This document shows, piece after piece, positions 25,899 through 34,763 of a DNA stretch of 64,000 bases. The notes under the pieces are model-generated. The model was not told the origin of the DNA. It saw nothing but the letters and a program-made list of their open reading frames with translations, and made no database searches. How positions within the stretch are numbered: the first letter of the stretch is position 1; each line of letters starts with the position of its first letter. Source of the DNA: Rhodopseudomonas infernalis (lineage in GTDB: Bacteria; Pseudomonadota; Alphaproteobacteria; Rhizobiales; Xanthobacteraceae). A program made the translations under genes and the position numbers. The DNA lies in NCBI RefSeq assembly GCF_022271405.1, contig NZ_JAJNAL010000001.1, positions 328,371 to 392,370 of the forward strand, written 5' to 3'.

Positions 25899-26858
25899 AT
25901 GGTGGACTTCAAGGCGCTCGAGACGTTCCTCTGGGTCGTGACACTCGGCAGCTTTCGGGGAGCCGCGCAAAAACTCAACACGACCCAGCCCGCGATCTCC
26001 CAACGGATCGCACAACTCGAACGCGAACTCGGCGTCCGCCTCCTCCAGCGCGATCATCGCATGGCGTCGCCGACGCCGAGCGGGCGTCAGCTGATGCTGT
26101 ACGCGGAAAAGCTGATCGGGCTGCGGACCGAGATGCTCGCGGTCGTCAGCGATCAATCCAGCATGCGCGGCGTGCTGCGCCTCGGGGTCGCCGAGACTAT
26201 CGTCCATACGTGGCTGCCGCGCCTGATCGAGCGGGTCAATCGACTGTATCCGAACTTGTCGCTCGAAATCGAAGTCGACATCACGCCGAACCTGCGGGCG
26301 CGGCTGCTGGCCCAGGAGATCGAGCTCGCCTTCCTGCTCGGGCCGATGACCGCATCGACGGTCCGCAGCCGGGTGCTGTGCGACTACGCGATCGGCTTTC
26401 TGGCGAGCCCTTCGCTCGGGCTCGGCGACGGCGAGCTCGCGGTCGAAGATCTCGCCAAATTTCCGATCATCACTTTCCCGCGCAAGACCCAGCCCTACGA
26501 GATCGTCCGCTCGTTGTTCAACAAGCCGGAGCTGCCGCCGATCCGGCTGCACGCGTCGGCATCGCTCGGCACCGTGATTCACATGGCGATCGAGGGACTT
26601 GGCGTCGCCGTGATCCCGACCGCGATCGTCGAGAACGAACTCACAGATGGGCGGCTGAAGTTGCTGCACACCAACCTCAAGATCCCACCCTTGCGCTTCA
26701 CGGCGAGCTGGCTCGCCTCACCCGACACGGTCGCGATCGAACGCGTCGCCGAGCTCGCCGTCGACATCGCGCACAGCGGCGGATTCATGCCGGAGACTGC
26801 GCCGGCTGCAGCGCAGCTCCGCGAACATCTGCCGGCGAGCGAGCCGGTGATCGGTTGA
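25899..26858 (+). CDS. LysR-type transcriptional regulator
   Basis: 319-residue regulator. N-terminal winged HTH (about 18-37: SFRGAAQKLNTTQPAISQRI) followed by the linker helix and a two-lobed effector-binding domain (from about residue 90, MRGVLRLGVAETI). Divergent from DUF1445 and followed after 72 nt by an M20 hydrolase and a 2-hydroxyacid dehydrogenase in the same direction, so it most likely controls both sides using the palindrome at 25848-25863. Effector unknown; in this position it is commonly the substrate or a pathway intermediate. Confidence 0.92.
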   Translation: MVDFKALETFLWVVTLGSFRGAAQKLNTTQPAISQRIAQLERELGVRLLQRDHRMASPTPSGRQLMLYAEKLIGLRTEMLAVVSDQSSMRGVLRLGVAETIVHTWLPRLIERVNRLYPNLSLEIEVDITPNLRARLLAQEIELAFLLGPMTASTVRSRVLCDYAIGFLASPSLGLGDGELAVEDLAKFPIITFPRKTQPYEIVRSLFNKPELPPIRLHASASLGTVIHMAIEGLGVAVIPTAIVENELTDGRLKLLHTNLKIPPLRFTASWLASPDTVAIERVAELAVDIAHSGGFMPETAPAAAQLREHLPASEPVIG

Positions 26859-26930
26859 CGCGCGGCGCAGCGCGTTGAAATCTTTGACACCTGCCGCGCC
26901 GCCCGGCGCCCAACGATATCCGGAGACCCC

Positions 26931-28178
26931 ATGACCAAGCCTGCCTCGAACCTGCAGATCGATTCCGCACGCCTGTGGGACACCATCCACGCCACGGCCA
27001 AGTTCGGCGCGACGCCGAAAGGCGGTGTGCGGCGGCTCACGCTCGGGCCGGAGGACAAGCAGGTCCGCGACTGGTTTCGTAACGCCTGCGAACAGGCCGG
27101 GCTCGAGGTGCATGTCGATGCGCTCGGCAACATGTTCGCGCTGCGCAAGGGCCGCGACATGTCGAAACCGCCGATCGGGCTCGGCTCGCATCTCGACACC
27201 CAGCCGACCGGCGGCAAGTTCGATGGCATTCTCGGCACACTCGGCGCGCTCGAAGTAATCCGCACGCTGAACGACGCCGGCATCGAGACCGAGCTGCCGC
27301 TCTGCGTCACCAACTGGACCAATGAAGAAGGCTCACGCTACGCCCCGGCGATGATGGGATCGGCCGCTTTCGTCGGCGACTTCACGGTCGAGGACATTCT
27401 CGGCCGCAAGGACGCCGCGGGCATCAGCGTCGCCGAGGCGCTCGACAGCATCGGCTATCGCGGCGATCAGGCGGTCGGGGCCCAGCCGTTCAGCGGCTTC
27501 ATCGAACTGCATATCGAACAGGGCCCGATCCTCGAAGCCGAGGGCAAAACTATCGGCGTCGTCGAAGATGGCCAGGGCGTGCTGTGGTACGACGGCAAGA
27601 TCACCGGCTTCGAGAGCCATGCCGGCTCCACGCCGATGAATCTGCGACGCGACGCGTTGGCGACGCTGTCGGAGATCGTGCTGGCGGTCGAGCGGATCGC
27701 GACCGAACTCGGCAACGCCGTCGGCACCGTCGGCGAAGCGGTGATCGCGGCACCGTCGCGCAACGTCATCCCCGGCGAGATCGCCTTCACCATCGATGCC
27801 CGCAGTGCGGATTCGGCCATTCTCGCGCAGCTCGACACCCGCATCCGCGCCGCGGCTACCGAGATCGCCGCCAAGCGCAAGGTCGAGGTGACGCTCGACC
27901 TGGTCTGGCGCAAGGAGCCGACGCATTTCGACAAGACGCTGGTCGGCGCGGTCGCGTCCGCCGCGGAGACGCTCGGCTACGCCAACCGCCGCATCACCTC
28001 GGGCGCCGGCCACGACGCCTGCAACCTCAACGCCAAGGTGCCGACCGCGATGATCTTCGTGCCGTGCAAGGACGGCATCAGCCACAACGAGCTGGAGGAT
28101 GCGACCCAGGCCGATTGCGCGGCCGGCGCCAATGTGCTGCTGCACACCGTGCTGTCGCTCGCCGGCGTCGCGAAGTAA
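26931..28178 (+). CDS. Zn-dependent M20 amidohydrolase, N-carbamoyl-amino-acid hydrolase / allantoate amidohydrolase type
   Basis: 415-residue peptidase-M20-family hydrolase. Metal-site segments GSHLDTQPTGGKFDGILG (His and Asp), TNEEGSRYAPAMMGS (Glu pair) and the family-specific HIEQGPILE are all present, followed by the dimerisation domain and GAGHDACNL (final His). This subfamily cleaves carbamoyl groups from N-carbamoyl-L-amino acids, beta-ureidopropionate or allantoate. There is no hydantoinase next door, so an externally supplied ureido compound is possible. Part of the lysR-M20-dehydrogenase run; cytoplasmic. Confidence 0.88.
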   Translation: MTKPASNLQIDSARLWDTIHATAKFGATPKGGVRRLTLGPEDKQVRDWFRNACEQAGLEVHVDALGNMFALRKGRDMSKPPIGLGSHLDTQPTGGKFDGILGTLGALEVIRTLNDAGIETELPLCVTNWTNEEGSRYAPAMMGSAAFVGDFTVEDILGRKDAAGISVAEALDSIGYRGDQAVGAQPFSGFIELHIEQGPILEAEGKTIGVVEDGQGVLWYDGKITGFESHAGSTPMNLRRDALATLSEIVLAVERIATELGNAVGTVGEAVIAAPSRNVIPGEIAFTIDARSADSAILAQLDTRIRAAATEIAAKRKVEVTLDLVWRKEPTHFDKTLVGAVASAAETLGYANRRITSGAGHDACNLNAKVPTAMIFVPCKDGISHNELEDATQADCAAGANVLLHTVLSLAGVAK

Positions 28179-28253
28179 CACAAATCCGATCATCATCAGG
28201 TGGCGCGGCTCGGCCACGCCGCCTGCCAGCAAGGCTGCAACGGGGAATCCAAC

Positions 28254-29168
28254 ATGCACGCGGTGTTCGTCGATGCCAGCGACACGCTGGCGCTGATCAT
28301 GGAGCAGCAGGCCAAGCCCGGCGATCCGCCGATGGTGATCCATCGCGATCCCGACGTGAAGCCGGGCGACCTGCCGGGCGTCCTCGCCGGCGCCGCCATC
28401 GCCGTCATCGATCACACCTATCTGCCGACTCCGATCGCGACGCAGTGCACCGGGCTGAAGCACGTGGTGTTTCTCGGCACAGGCGCGCGCAGCTACATGA
28501 ACATCGAGGAGCTCGCCGAGCTCGGCATCACCGTGCATCTGATCCGCGGCTATGGCGACACGGCCGTGGCCGAAGCCACCATCGCGTTGATGTGGGCAGC
28601 CGCGCGCAACCTCGCACTGATGGACCGTGAGATGCGCGCCGGGCAATGGCTGCGCGAGGACGGCATGCAGCTCACCGGCAAGACGCTCGGCCTGATCGGC
28701 TTCGGCGGCATCGGCGCCGAAGTCGCGCGGATCGCGCATGGCTCCGGCATGAAGGTGCTGGCCTGGAATCGCTCGCCAAAGACCGCCGCCGGCGTGACGT
28801 TCGTCGACGTCGACACGCTGCTCCGCGACAGCCACGTCGTCTCGCTCCATTTGCTGCTCGACGACGACACCCGCGGCTTTCTCTCGCGCGAACGCATCGC
28901 CGCGATGCGGCCAGGTGCGATCCTGATCAACACCGCACGCGCCGGACTCACCGACGAGGCGGCCATGATCGATGCGCTGCGCTCCGGCCACCTGCGCCAC
29001 GCCGCGCTCGACGTATTCGACATCGAGCCGCTGCCGCAGGACCATCCGCTGACGATGCTGCCGAACGTCACCCTCTCGGCGCACTCCGCCTTCCGGACTC
29101 CGGAAGCCAGCGTCAATCTGATCGAGGCATCGCTCGCGCATTGCCGCCGGATCGCGACCGCAGGTTAG
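28254..29168 (+). CDS. D-isomer-specific 2-hydroxyacid dehydrogenase
   Basis: 304-residue NAD(P)-dependent dehydrogenase. The nucleotide-binding GFGGIGAEVARIA and the three catalytic residues are all visible: Arg in INTARAGL, Glu in FDIEPLP and His in LSAHSAF. It would reduce a 2-oxoacid to a D-2-hydroxyacid or the reverse. Start at 28254 follows GGGGAA; an upstream in-frame start (28200) gives a Cys-rich tail without homology. 75 nt after the M20 hydrolase; probably co-transcribed. Confidence 0.88.
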   Translation: MHAVFVDASDTLALIMEQQAKPGDPPMVIHRDPDVKPGDLPGVLAGAAIAVIDHTYLPTPIATQCTGLKHVVFLGTGARSYMNIEELAELGITVHLIRGYGDTAVAEATIALMWAAARNLALMDREMRAGQWLREDGMQLTGKTLGLIGFGGIGAEVARIAHGSGMKVLAWNRSPKTAAGVTFVDVDTLLRDSHVVSLHLLLDDDTRGFLSRERIAAMRPGAILINTARAGLTDEAAMIDALRSGHLRHAALDVFDIEPLPQDHPLTMLPNVTLSAHSAFRTPEASVNLIEASLAHCRRIATAG

Positions 29169-29296
29169 TCAGTAACCGTAGAAAACCGGCAGCGGACTAC
29201 CAATCCGCCTCGCCGAACCATCATCGCTGCTGATCCCGATCAACGATACGGGTCCAGTCTTCGTGCAACATTGCTGCAACTGCAGGGAGTGTGGGC

Positions 29297-30163
29297 ATGA
29301 GGGACTGGTTTGCGGCTCTCGCCGTTGGACTTGTGATCGTGGTCGGCTGCGCTGCCGGCCTGGGCGGCATGCTGGCGTTCCTGCTGGCCTTCGGCATCGC
29401 CTGGTATCTGTTCGCCGCCCGCGATCTCGGCTTCGCCCAAGCGCGCGACAGACTTGGGATCAGGCTGCTGCCGCCGATCTGGCGACGCAGCAACTGGATC
29501 TGGATCGACACGCTGTTCGAGGACGGCGAGCGGCTGCTCAAGGCCGCGACCGCGGCGCTGCTCGTAACGGGGCTGGCGCTGATGTTCTGGCCGGACATCG
29601 TGTACGGCGCCGCGCTGCTGATCGCGGCGTTCTACGTCTCGGAGATTCTGCGCGGACATTTCGGACCACGTCCGCGTCTCGTCCGCATTCCCGATGCTGC
29701 TCACCGCCCGAGCCAGGGCCCGCAGATGATCACGGCAGCCGCTCCGGCTCCGCCGTCGTTAAGCCGGGCCATGCTTATCACCCACGCCGATCTCACCAGT
29801 GCGCAGGCGCCCGCTTTGTCGGTCCAGTCCGCGATCCGCTTGAAGACCTTCGATCAACCGCATCCGAAGGCTACGCCGCTGCACCAGCCGCGCAAGCGCC
29901 GGGCGCTCCGTCGGCGCCGTGAGGCGGTCCGCAATCGGGCCGCGAAGCGCTCGGCCCCGGCCATGCGGGCGCGGCTCGAGAAGGCCAAGCGCCCGCTCCG
30001 CGCCCTGCCCGCACTGCCGAGCCGCAAGCCGGACTATCCGATCGCGCTACGGGCAACCAAACCGCGGCCGCAACGTCCGCCAATGCGGCGGCGGACGATG
30101 CGCAAATTGGTCGTGCAGACCGGACGCGGCACGCCGAAGCCCGCCGCGCCCGCCAGTCGCTGA
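29297..30163 (+). CDS. membrane protein with long basic C-terminal tail, unknown function
   Basis: 288-residue protein I do not recognise. Two hydrophobic stretches near the N-terminus (about 5-45) and two more about 80-115 (LLVTGLALMFWPDIVYGAALLIAAFYVSEIL), giving up to four TM helices; the last 120 residues are Arg/Lys/Pro/Ala-rich (RKRRALRRRREAVRNRAAKR). The tail would bind nucleic acid or acidic lipids/polymers. ATG at 29297 chosen because AGGGAG is 7 nt upstream; GTG at 29291 is too close. The stop is 15 nt from the convergent tartrate-dehydrogenase-like stop. Confidence 0.6.
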   Translation: MRDWFAALAVGLVIVVGCAAGLGGMLAFLLAFGIAWYLFAARDLGFAQARDRLGIRLLPPIWRRSNWIWIDTLFEDGERLLKAATAALLVTGLALMFWPDIVYGAALLIAAFYVSEILRGHFGPRPRLVRIPDAAHRPSQGPQMITAAAPAPPSLSRAMLITHADLTSAQAPALSVQSAIRLKTFDQPHPKATPLHQPRKRRALRRRREAVRNRAAKRSAPAMRARLEKAKRPLRALPALPSRKPDYPIALRATKPRPQRPPMRRRTMRKLVVQTGRGTPKPAAPASR

Positions 30164-30177
30164 ACGCCGGCGCGGCG

Positions 30178-31266
30178 CTACTCCACCATCTCGGCAACCG
30201 CCTTGCCGCACGCAGTCGTGTCAGCTTGGCCGCCAAGATCGCGGGTGCGCAGCGTGCGCTCGCCGAGCGTCCGCTCGATCGCCTTGACGATCGAATCGGC
30301 TGCCTGCTTCTCGCCGAGGTGCTCCAGCATCATCGCGCCCGACCAGATCATTCCGATCGGATTGGCGATGCCCTGCCCTGCAATGTCCGGCGCCGAGCCG
30401 TGCACGGGCTCGAACACGCTGGGATAATCGCCCTCCGGATTAATGTTGCCCGACGGCGCGATGCCGATCGTGCCGGTGCAGGCCGGGCCGAGATCCGACA
30501 GGATGTCACCGAACAGATTGGAGCCGACCACAACATCGAACCAGTCCGGATGCAGCACGAAATGCGCTGTCAGGATATCGATGTGATACTTGTCCCACTT
30601 CACATCGGGATAGGCCTTCGCCATCGCTTCGACGCGCTCGTCCCAATACGGCATGGTGATCGAGATGCCATTCGACTTGGTTGCCGAGGTCAGATGTCGC
30701 TTCGGCCGCGACTGCGCCAGATCGAACGCGAACTTCAGAATGCGATCGACGCCGGTCCGGGTCATCACCGTCTGCTGGGTAACGAACTCGCGCTCGGTGT
30801 CCGGGAACATCCGGCCGCCGACCGATGAATACTCACCCTCGGTGTTTTCACGCACCACCCAGAAATCGATATCTCCCGGTTTGCGGCCCGCGAGCGGCGA
30901 CGGCACGCCGGGCATCAGCCGAACCGGGCGCAGGTTGACGTACTGATCGAATTCGCGGCGGAACTTGATCAGCGAGCCCCACAGCGAGATATGGTCCGGG
31001 ATCTTCGCAGGCCAGCCGACAGCGCCGAAGAAGATGGCGTCGTGCTTGCCGATCTGTTCCTTCCAGTCGTCCGGCATCATCTGGCCGTTATTGGCGTAGT
31101 AGTCGTAACTGGCGAAGTCGAAATGATCGAACTTCACGGCGACGCGATGCTTCTTGGCCGCGGCTTCGAGCGCCCGAAGCCCCTCCGGCATCACTTCTTT
31201 GCCGATGCCGTCTCCCGGGATGACCGCAATCCGATATTCGTTCTTGGTTGTCTTCGTGTTGTCCAA
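30178..31266 (-). CDS. ttuC: tartrate dehydrogenase / isopropylmalate-dehydrogenase family
   Basis: 362-residue beta-decarboxylating dehydrogenase. Opens with YRIAVIPGDGIGKEVMPEGL, has the substrate-binding LRPVRLMPG (Arg pair), the RENTEGEYSSVGG loop, metal-site Asp residues in VVGSNLFGDILSDLGPA and the NAD segment EPVHGSAPDIAGQGIANP. This matches tartrate dehydrogenase/decarboxylase (TtuC type, about 360 residues); D-malate and isopropylmalate are other possible substrates. No ATG fits; TTG at 31266, with an AGGA a few bases before, gives a family-length protein. Divergent from the second ABC importer, so it may metabolise the imported acid. Confidence 0.85.
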   Translation of the reverse strand: MDNTKTTKNEYRIAVIPGDGIGKEVMPEGLRALEAAAKKHRVAVKFDHFDFASYDYYANNGQMMPDDWKEQIGKHDAIFFGAVGWPAKIPDHISLWGSLIKFRREFDQYVNLRPVRLMPGVPSPLAGRKPGDIDFWVVRENTEGEYSSVGGRMFPDTEREFVTQQTVMTRTGVDRILKFAFDLAQSRPKRHLTSATKSNGISITMPYWDERVEAMAKAYPDVKWDKYHIDILTAHFVLHPDWFDVVVGSNLFGDILSDLGPACTGTIGIAPSGNINPEGDYPSVFEPVHGSAPDIAGQGIANPIGMIWSGAMMLEHLGEKQAADSIVKAIERTLGERTLRTRDLGGQADTTACGKAVAEMVE

Positions 31267-31504
31267 GGAAAGTTCCTCGATGCATGAGCTGCACAGAATG
31301 TCAGCACGGTTGATGTGGACCATTCTGCGTACGCGATCAACGTTGCAGCGCACACATTAACAACTACCAGCAACCTGCCATTGTGCTTGCCTGCGTCAAA
31401 ACGCGCGTTACACTCTGCCGCGGCTGATCAACAAGGCCAAGGGCCAACGAGCCCACAAGAACGGAGCCAATGCGCCCGCTCAATAAGAACAACGAGGAAA
31501 CGTC

Positions 31505-32755
31505 ATGACAGCAGCTCCCCTTTCATCGCATTCGTGGTCGATGCGCGCCGTCGTGATGGCGACGGCATTGGGCTTTGGCATATCATCCGCCTGGGCGGCC
31601 GATCCAATCAAGATCGGCGTCATCGCCGAAGCCCAGGCGATCGCCGGAGCCTCGATTCCGCAGGCTGCGCAGCTCGCCGCCGAGGAAATCAACGCCAAGG
31701 GCGGCATCGACGGCCGCAAGATCGAGATCGTCACCTACGATAATCACTCCTCCTCGGCCGATTCCGTGCGTGCGTTTCAGCGCGCCGTCAATGAGGACAA
31801 GGTCCATGCGGTGATCGCGAGCTACATTTCCGAAGTGGTGTTGGCGCTGATGCCATGGGCGTCGCGCCTGAAGACGCCTCTCGTGACGCCGGGCGCGGCC
31901 TCGAATGAAATCGCCAAGGCCGTGAACAAGGATTACGACAAGAACAAGTACACCTTCCACGGCTATCTCACATCCGGAGAACTCGCGCAGTCGGTCTGCG
32001 ACGCAGCGAAGGACCTGCTGGTCGACGCCCGCAAAATGAAGAGCGCGGTGATCATGAGCGAGGATGCCGCCTGGACCAAGCCGCTCGACGTTGGCTACAA
32101 GGAGTGCCTGCCGAAGGTGGGCCTGAAAGTGCTGGACCACATCCGTTTCTCGCCGGACACCACCGACTTCACCCCAATTTTCAACAAGATCGAATCCTCC
32201 AAGCCGGACGTGATCATCACCGGCATTTCGCATGTCGGCGTGCAGCCGACCGTGCAGTGGAAGAACCAGCAGGTGCCGATCCCGATGTTCGGCATCGCCT
32301 CGCAGGCCACAAACTCGACCTTCGGCAAGGACACCAACAACGCCTCGGACGGCGTGCTGTATCAGGGGGTGTCCGGTCCCGGCGTCGCGGTGACGCCGAA
32401 GTCGGTGCCGTTCGCCGACGCCTTCAAGGCCAAATTTGGCAACTATCCGTCCTACGCGGGCTACACCGCCTATGACGAAGTCTACTACATCGCCGAAGCG
32501 GTGAAGCGCGCCGGTTCGAGCGACGGCGACAAGCTGGTCGAGGCGCTTGAGAAGACCGACTACGAGGGCACGATCGGCCGCGTCCAGTTCTACGGCAAGG
32601 ACGAGCCGTTCACCCACGGCCTGAAATACGGCAAGGGCCTGATCACCGGCCTGATGCTGCAATGGCAGGACGGCCAGCAGGTCGCGGTGTGGCCGCCGGA
32701 AGTCGCCAAGGCGAAGATCAAGTTCCCGGCCTTCATCAAGGTGACGGCGAACTGA
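31505..32755 (+). CDS. LIV-type ABC transporter substrate-binding protein
   Basis: 416-residue periplasmic binding protein. Signal peptide 1-31 (MRAVVMATALGFGISSAWA-A), then DPIKIGVIAEAQAIAGASIP. Differs strongly from the first SBP (23645-24895), so different ligand. SD AGGAA sits before the ATG. First gene of a second importer (SBP, LivH, LivM, fused LivGF). Divergent from the tartrate dehydrogenase-like gene, so a dicarboxylic or hydroxy acid ligand is possible but unproven. Confidence 0.88.
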   Translation: MTAAPLSSHSWSMRAVVMATALGFGISSAWAADPIKIGVIAEAQAIAGASIPQAAQLAAEEINAKGGIDGRKIEIVTYDNHSSSADSVRAFQRAVNEDKVHAVIASYISEVVLALMPWASRLKTPLVTPGAASNEIAKAVNKDYDKNKYTFHGYLTSGELAQSVCDAAKDLLVDARKMKSAVIMSEDAAWTKPLDVGYKECLPKVGLKVLDHIRFSPDTTDFTPIFNKIESSKPDVIITGISHVGVQPTVQWKNQQVPIPMFGIASQATNSTFGKDTNNASDGVLYQGVSGPGVAVTPKSVPFADAFKAKFGNYPSYAGYTAYDEVYYIAEAVKRAGSSDGDKLVEALEKTDYEGTIGRVQFYGKDEPFTHGLKYGKGLITGLMLQWQDGQQVAVWPPEVAKAKIKFPAFIKVTAN

Positions 32756-32768
32756 GCGCCGGAAGACA

Positions 32769-32794
32769 AGAGCTCTCGGTTCGCCGAGAGCTCT
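32769..32794 (+). terminator. strong TTCG-loop hairpin after the binding-protein gene
   Basis: Perfect 11-bp stem AGAGCTCTCGG / CCGAGAGCTCT closed by a TTCG loop, 14 nt after the stop. There is no T-run beyond CTTCG. Such hairpins between a binding-protein gene and permease genes usually stabilise the upstream RNA and damp the downstream genes, so this may be a processing or attenuation element and not a full terminator. Confidence 0.65.
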
Positions 32795-32825
32795 CTTCGC
32801 ATCCACACATCGCAACCTCTCGTTC

Positions 32826-32921
32826 GTCATTCCGGGGCGCGGGCACAGCCCGCGAACCCGGAATCTCAGAACATCTCGGGATTCCGGGTCTGCACGCCTG
32901 CGGCGCGCATCCCGGAATGAC
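32826..32921. repeat. inverted repeat, family C
   Basis: GTCATTCCGGGGCGCGGGCA ... inner GAACCCGGAATCTC / GAGATTCC-like ... CGCATCCCGGAATGAC. Stands in the 192-nt gap between the binding protein and livH2, after the hairpin at 32769. Confidence 0.8.
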
Positions 32922-32947
32922 TCCCCCGGTTTGCACAGAAGGCCCGC

Positions 32948-33823
32948 ATGCTCGCCCTTCAAATCCTGATCGACGGCTTCGCTATCAGCGCGCTGTATGC
33001 GCTCGGGGCGACCGGGTTCACGCTGATCTTCGGCGTCTCCGGCGTGCTCAATCTCTCACACGGCGCCATCATGGTGGCGGCAGCCGTGGCGGCCTGGGCC
33101 GCGTCGAGCACCTTCGGCCTCGGCAACTATCTTGGCGCGCTGGTCGGTGTCGCGACGGCACTGATCGCCGCACTGCTGACCTACTTCGCGGTGGTTCAGC
33201 CGATCCAGCGCTCGCGGCGGATCGCCAATGAGGAGAAGGAGATTTTCGTCCTCACCGGCACGCTGCTGTGGGGCATCATGATCCAGGAGGCGATCGCCTA
33301 CTTCTTCACCAACAACGCCAAGACGGTGCTGCCGATCGTCCAGGGCGTGGTCGAGATCTTTGGGGTGCGGACGCCGCGCAATCAGATCTTCACTGCGCTG
33401 GTGTGCTGTCTGGTGATCGCCCTGCTCTGGCTGCTCGTGAACCGCACCAAGATGGGCAAGGCGGTGCTGGCGGCGTCGATGAATCCGCGCGGCGTCACGC
33501 TACTCGGGCTGGAGCTCACCAGCATCTATGTCGTTGTGTGGGCGATCTACGGCGTGCTGGCCGGCATCGCCGGCGTGTTGCTCGGGATGTTTCTCGGCGT
33601 GTCGTCCTACAGCGTCGGGCCGCTCACCGCGAGCGCGTTCTCGATTGTGGTGCTGGGCGGCCTCGGAAGCGTGTCCGGCTCGCTGATCGCCGCCTTCGTG
33701 GTCGGCTATCTCGAAACCTTCACGGCCTACATGATCTCCCCGGCCTATCGGACCATTCCGGCGCTGCTGCTCCTGGTGATCGTGATGTATCTGCGGCCGC
33801 AGGGCCTGCTCGGGAGGCGCTGA
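32948..33823 (+). CDS. LIV-type ABC transporter permease (LivH), second operon
   Basis: 291-residue permease. GFAISALYALGATGFTLIFG near the N-terminus, LNLSHGAIMVAA, coupling loop AASMNPRGVTLLGLE and C-terminal MYLRPQGLLGRR are the LivH hallmarks. Followed after 1 nt by livM. About eight hydrophobic segments. Confidence 0.9.
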   Translation: MLALQILIDGFAISALYALGATGFTLIFGVSGVLNLSHGAIMVAAAVAAWAASSTFGLGNYLGALVGVATALIAALLTYFAVVQPIQRSRRIANEEKEIFVLTGTLLWGIMIQEAIAYFFTNNAKTVLPIVQGVVEIFGVRTPRNQIFTALVCCLVIALLWLLVNRTKMGKAVLAASMNPRGVTLLGLELTSIYVVVWAIYGVLAGIAGVLLGMFLGVSSYSVGPLTASAFSIVVLGGLGSVSGSLIAAFVVGYLETFTAYMISPAYRTIPALLLLVIVMYLRPQGLLGRR

Positions 33824-33824
33824 G

Positions 33825-34763
33825 ATGGGGTTCTTCAAGACGCGGCTGTTCTGGATTTCGCTGGTGATGGTCGTCGTCGCCTCGACGCTGCCGCTGTATG
33901 TCTCAGGTTATATCCTCGGCCTACTGACCGTGGCGTATTATTTCGGCGTGTTCGCGATGTCCTGGGACCTGCTGTTCGGCTTCGCCGGCGAGGTCAATTT
34001 CGGCCCGACCTTTCTGATCGGCGTCGGCGCCTACACGGCCGGCATCATCAACAACCAATATGGCATCTCGCCCTACTTCTGCATCTTCATCGGCGCCGGC
34101 GCCTCGGTGATCGCCGGCTTTGTACTGGCGCTGCCGGCGCTGCGGGTGCGCGGGCCGTATTTCGGCCTGACCACGCTGGTCGCGGTGCTGATGCTGCAGA
34201 ACTTCATCGTGGTGTTCGCCGACCTCACCGGCGGCGAGATCGGCCTCACCATTCCGGATGTCATCACCATCAGCGCCAGCGCCAATTACTGGATCGCGCT
34301 CGGCTTCATGACCGTCAGCGCGGCGATCCTTTACGGCCTGTCGCAATCGCCGATCGGGCTCGTGCTGCAGGCTTCGGGACAGGACCCGGCGCAGGCCGGC
34401 GCGCTCGGCTTCAACATCGTCAAGCACAAGCTGTTCGCCTTCGTGGTCAGCGCCTTCTTCTCCGGCCTCGCCGGCGCCCTGCTGGTGTTCTACTTCGGCA
34501 CCGCCTCGGTCGGCACGGTGGTCGACATCGCGGTCGGTGTGAACGTGATCGTCGCAGCCGTGCTCGGCGGCCGGCGAACCGTGCTGGGTGCCGCGCTTGG
34601 GGCGATCTTCCTGATCGTCGCCGGCGAATTCCTGCGGCCGACCGGCGAGCTCGCCACCTTCATCGTCTCGGGGATCGCGCTGCTCGTCGTGCTGTTCTTC
34701 CCCGGCGGTTTCCTTGGAGCGGCCATGTCTCGAGAAACAGTGTCGCCAGAGGCCCGAACCTGA
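33825..34763 (+). CDS. LIV-type ABC transporter permease (LivM), second operon
   Basis: 312-residue permease. FAGEVNFGPTFLIGVGAYTAG is the LivM block (here NFGP in place of SLGH), then LPALRVRGPYFGLTTLVAV, coupling loop QASGQDPAQAGALGFN and VLGGRRTVLGAALGAIFL. Its stop TGA shares the A with the ATG of the fused ATPase gene. Confidence 0.9.
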   Translation: MGFFKTRLFWISLVMVVVASTLPLYVSGYILGLLTVAYYFGVFAMSWDLLFGFAGEVNFGPTFLIGVGAYTAGIINNQYGISPYFCIFIGAGASVIAGFVLALPALRVRGPYFGLTTLVAVLMLQNFIVVFADLTGGEIGLTIPDVITISASANYWIALGFMTVSAAILYGLSQSPIGLVLQASGQDPAQAGALGFNIVKHKLFAFVVSAFFSGLAGALLVFYFGTASVGTVVDIAVGVNVIVAAVLGGRRTVLGAALGAIFLIVAGEFLRPTGELATFIVSGIALLVVLFFPGGFLGAAMSRETVSPEART

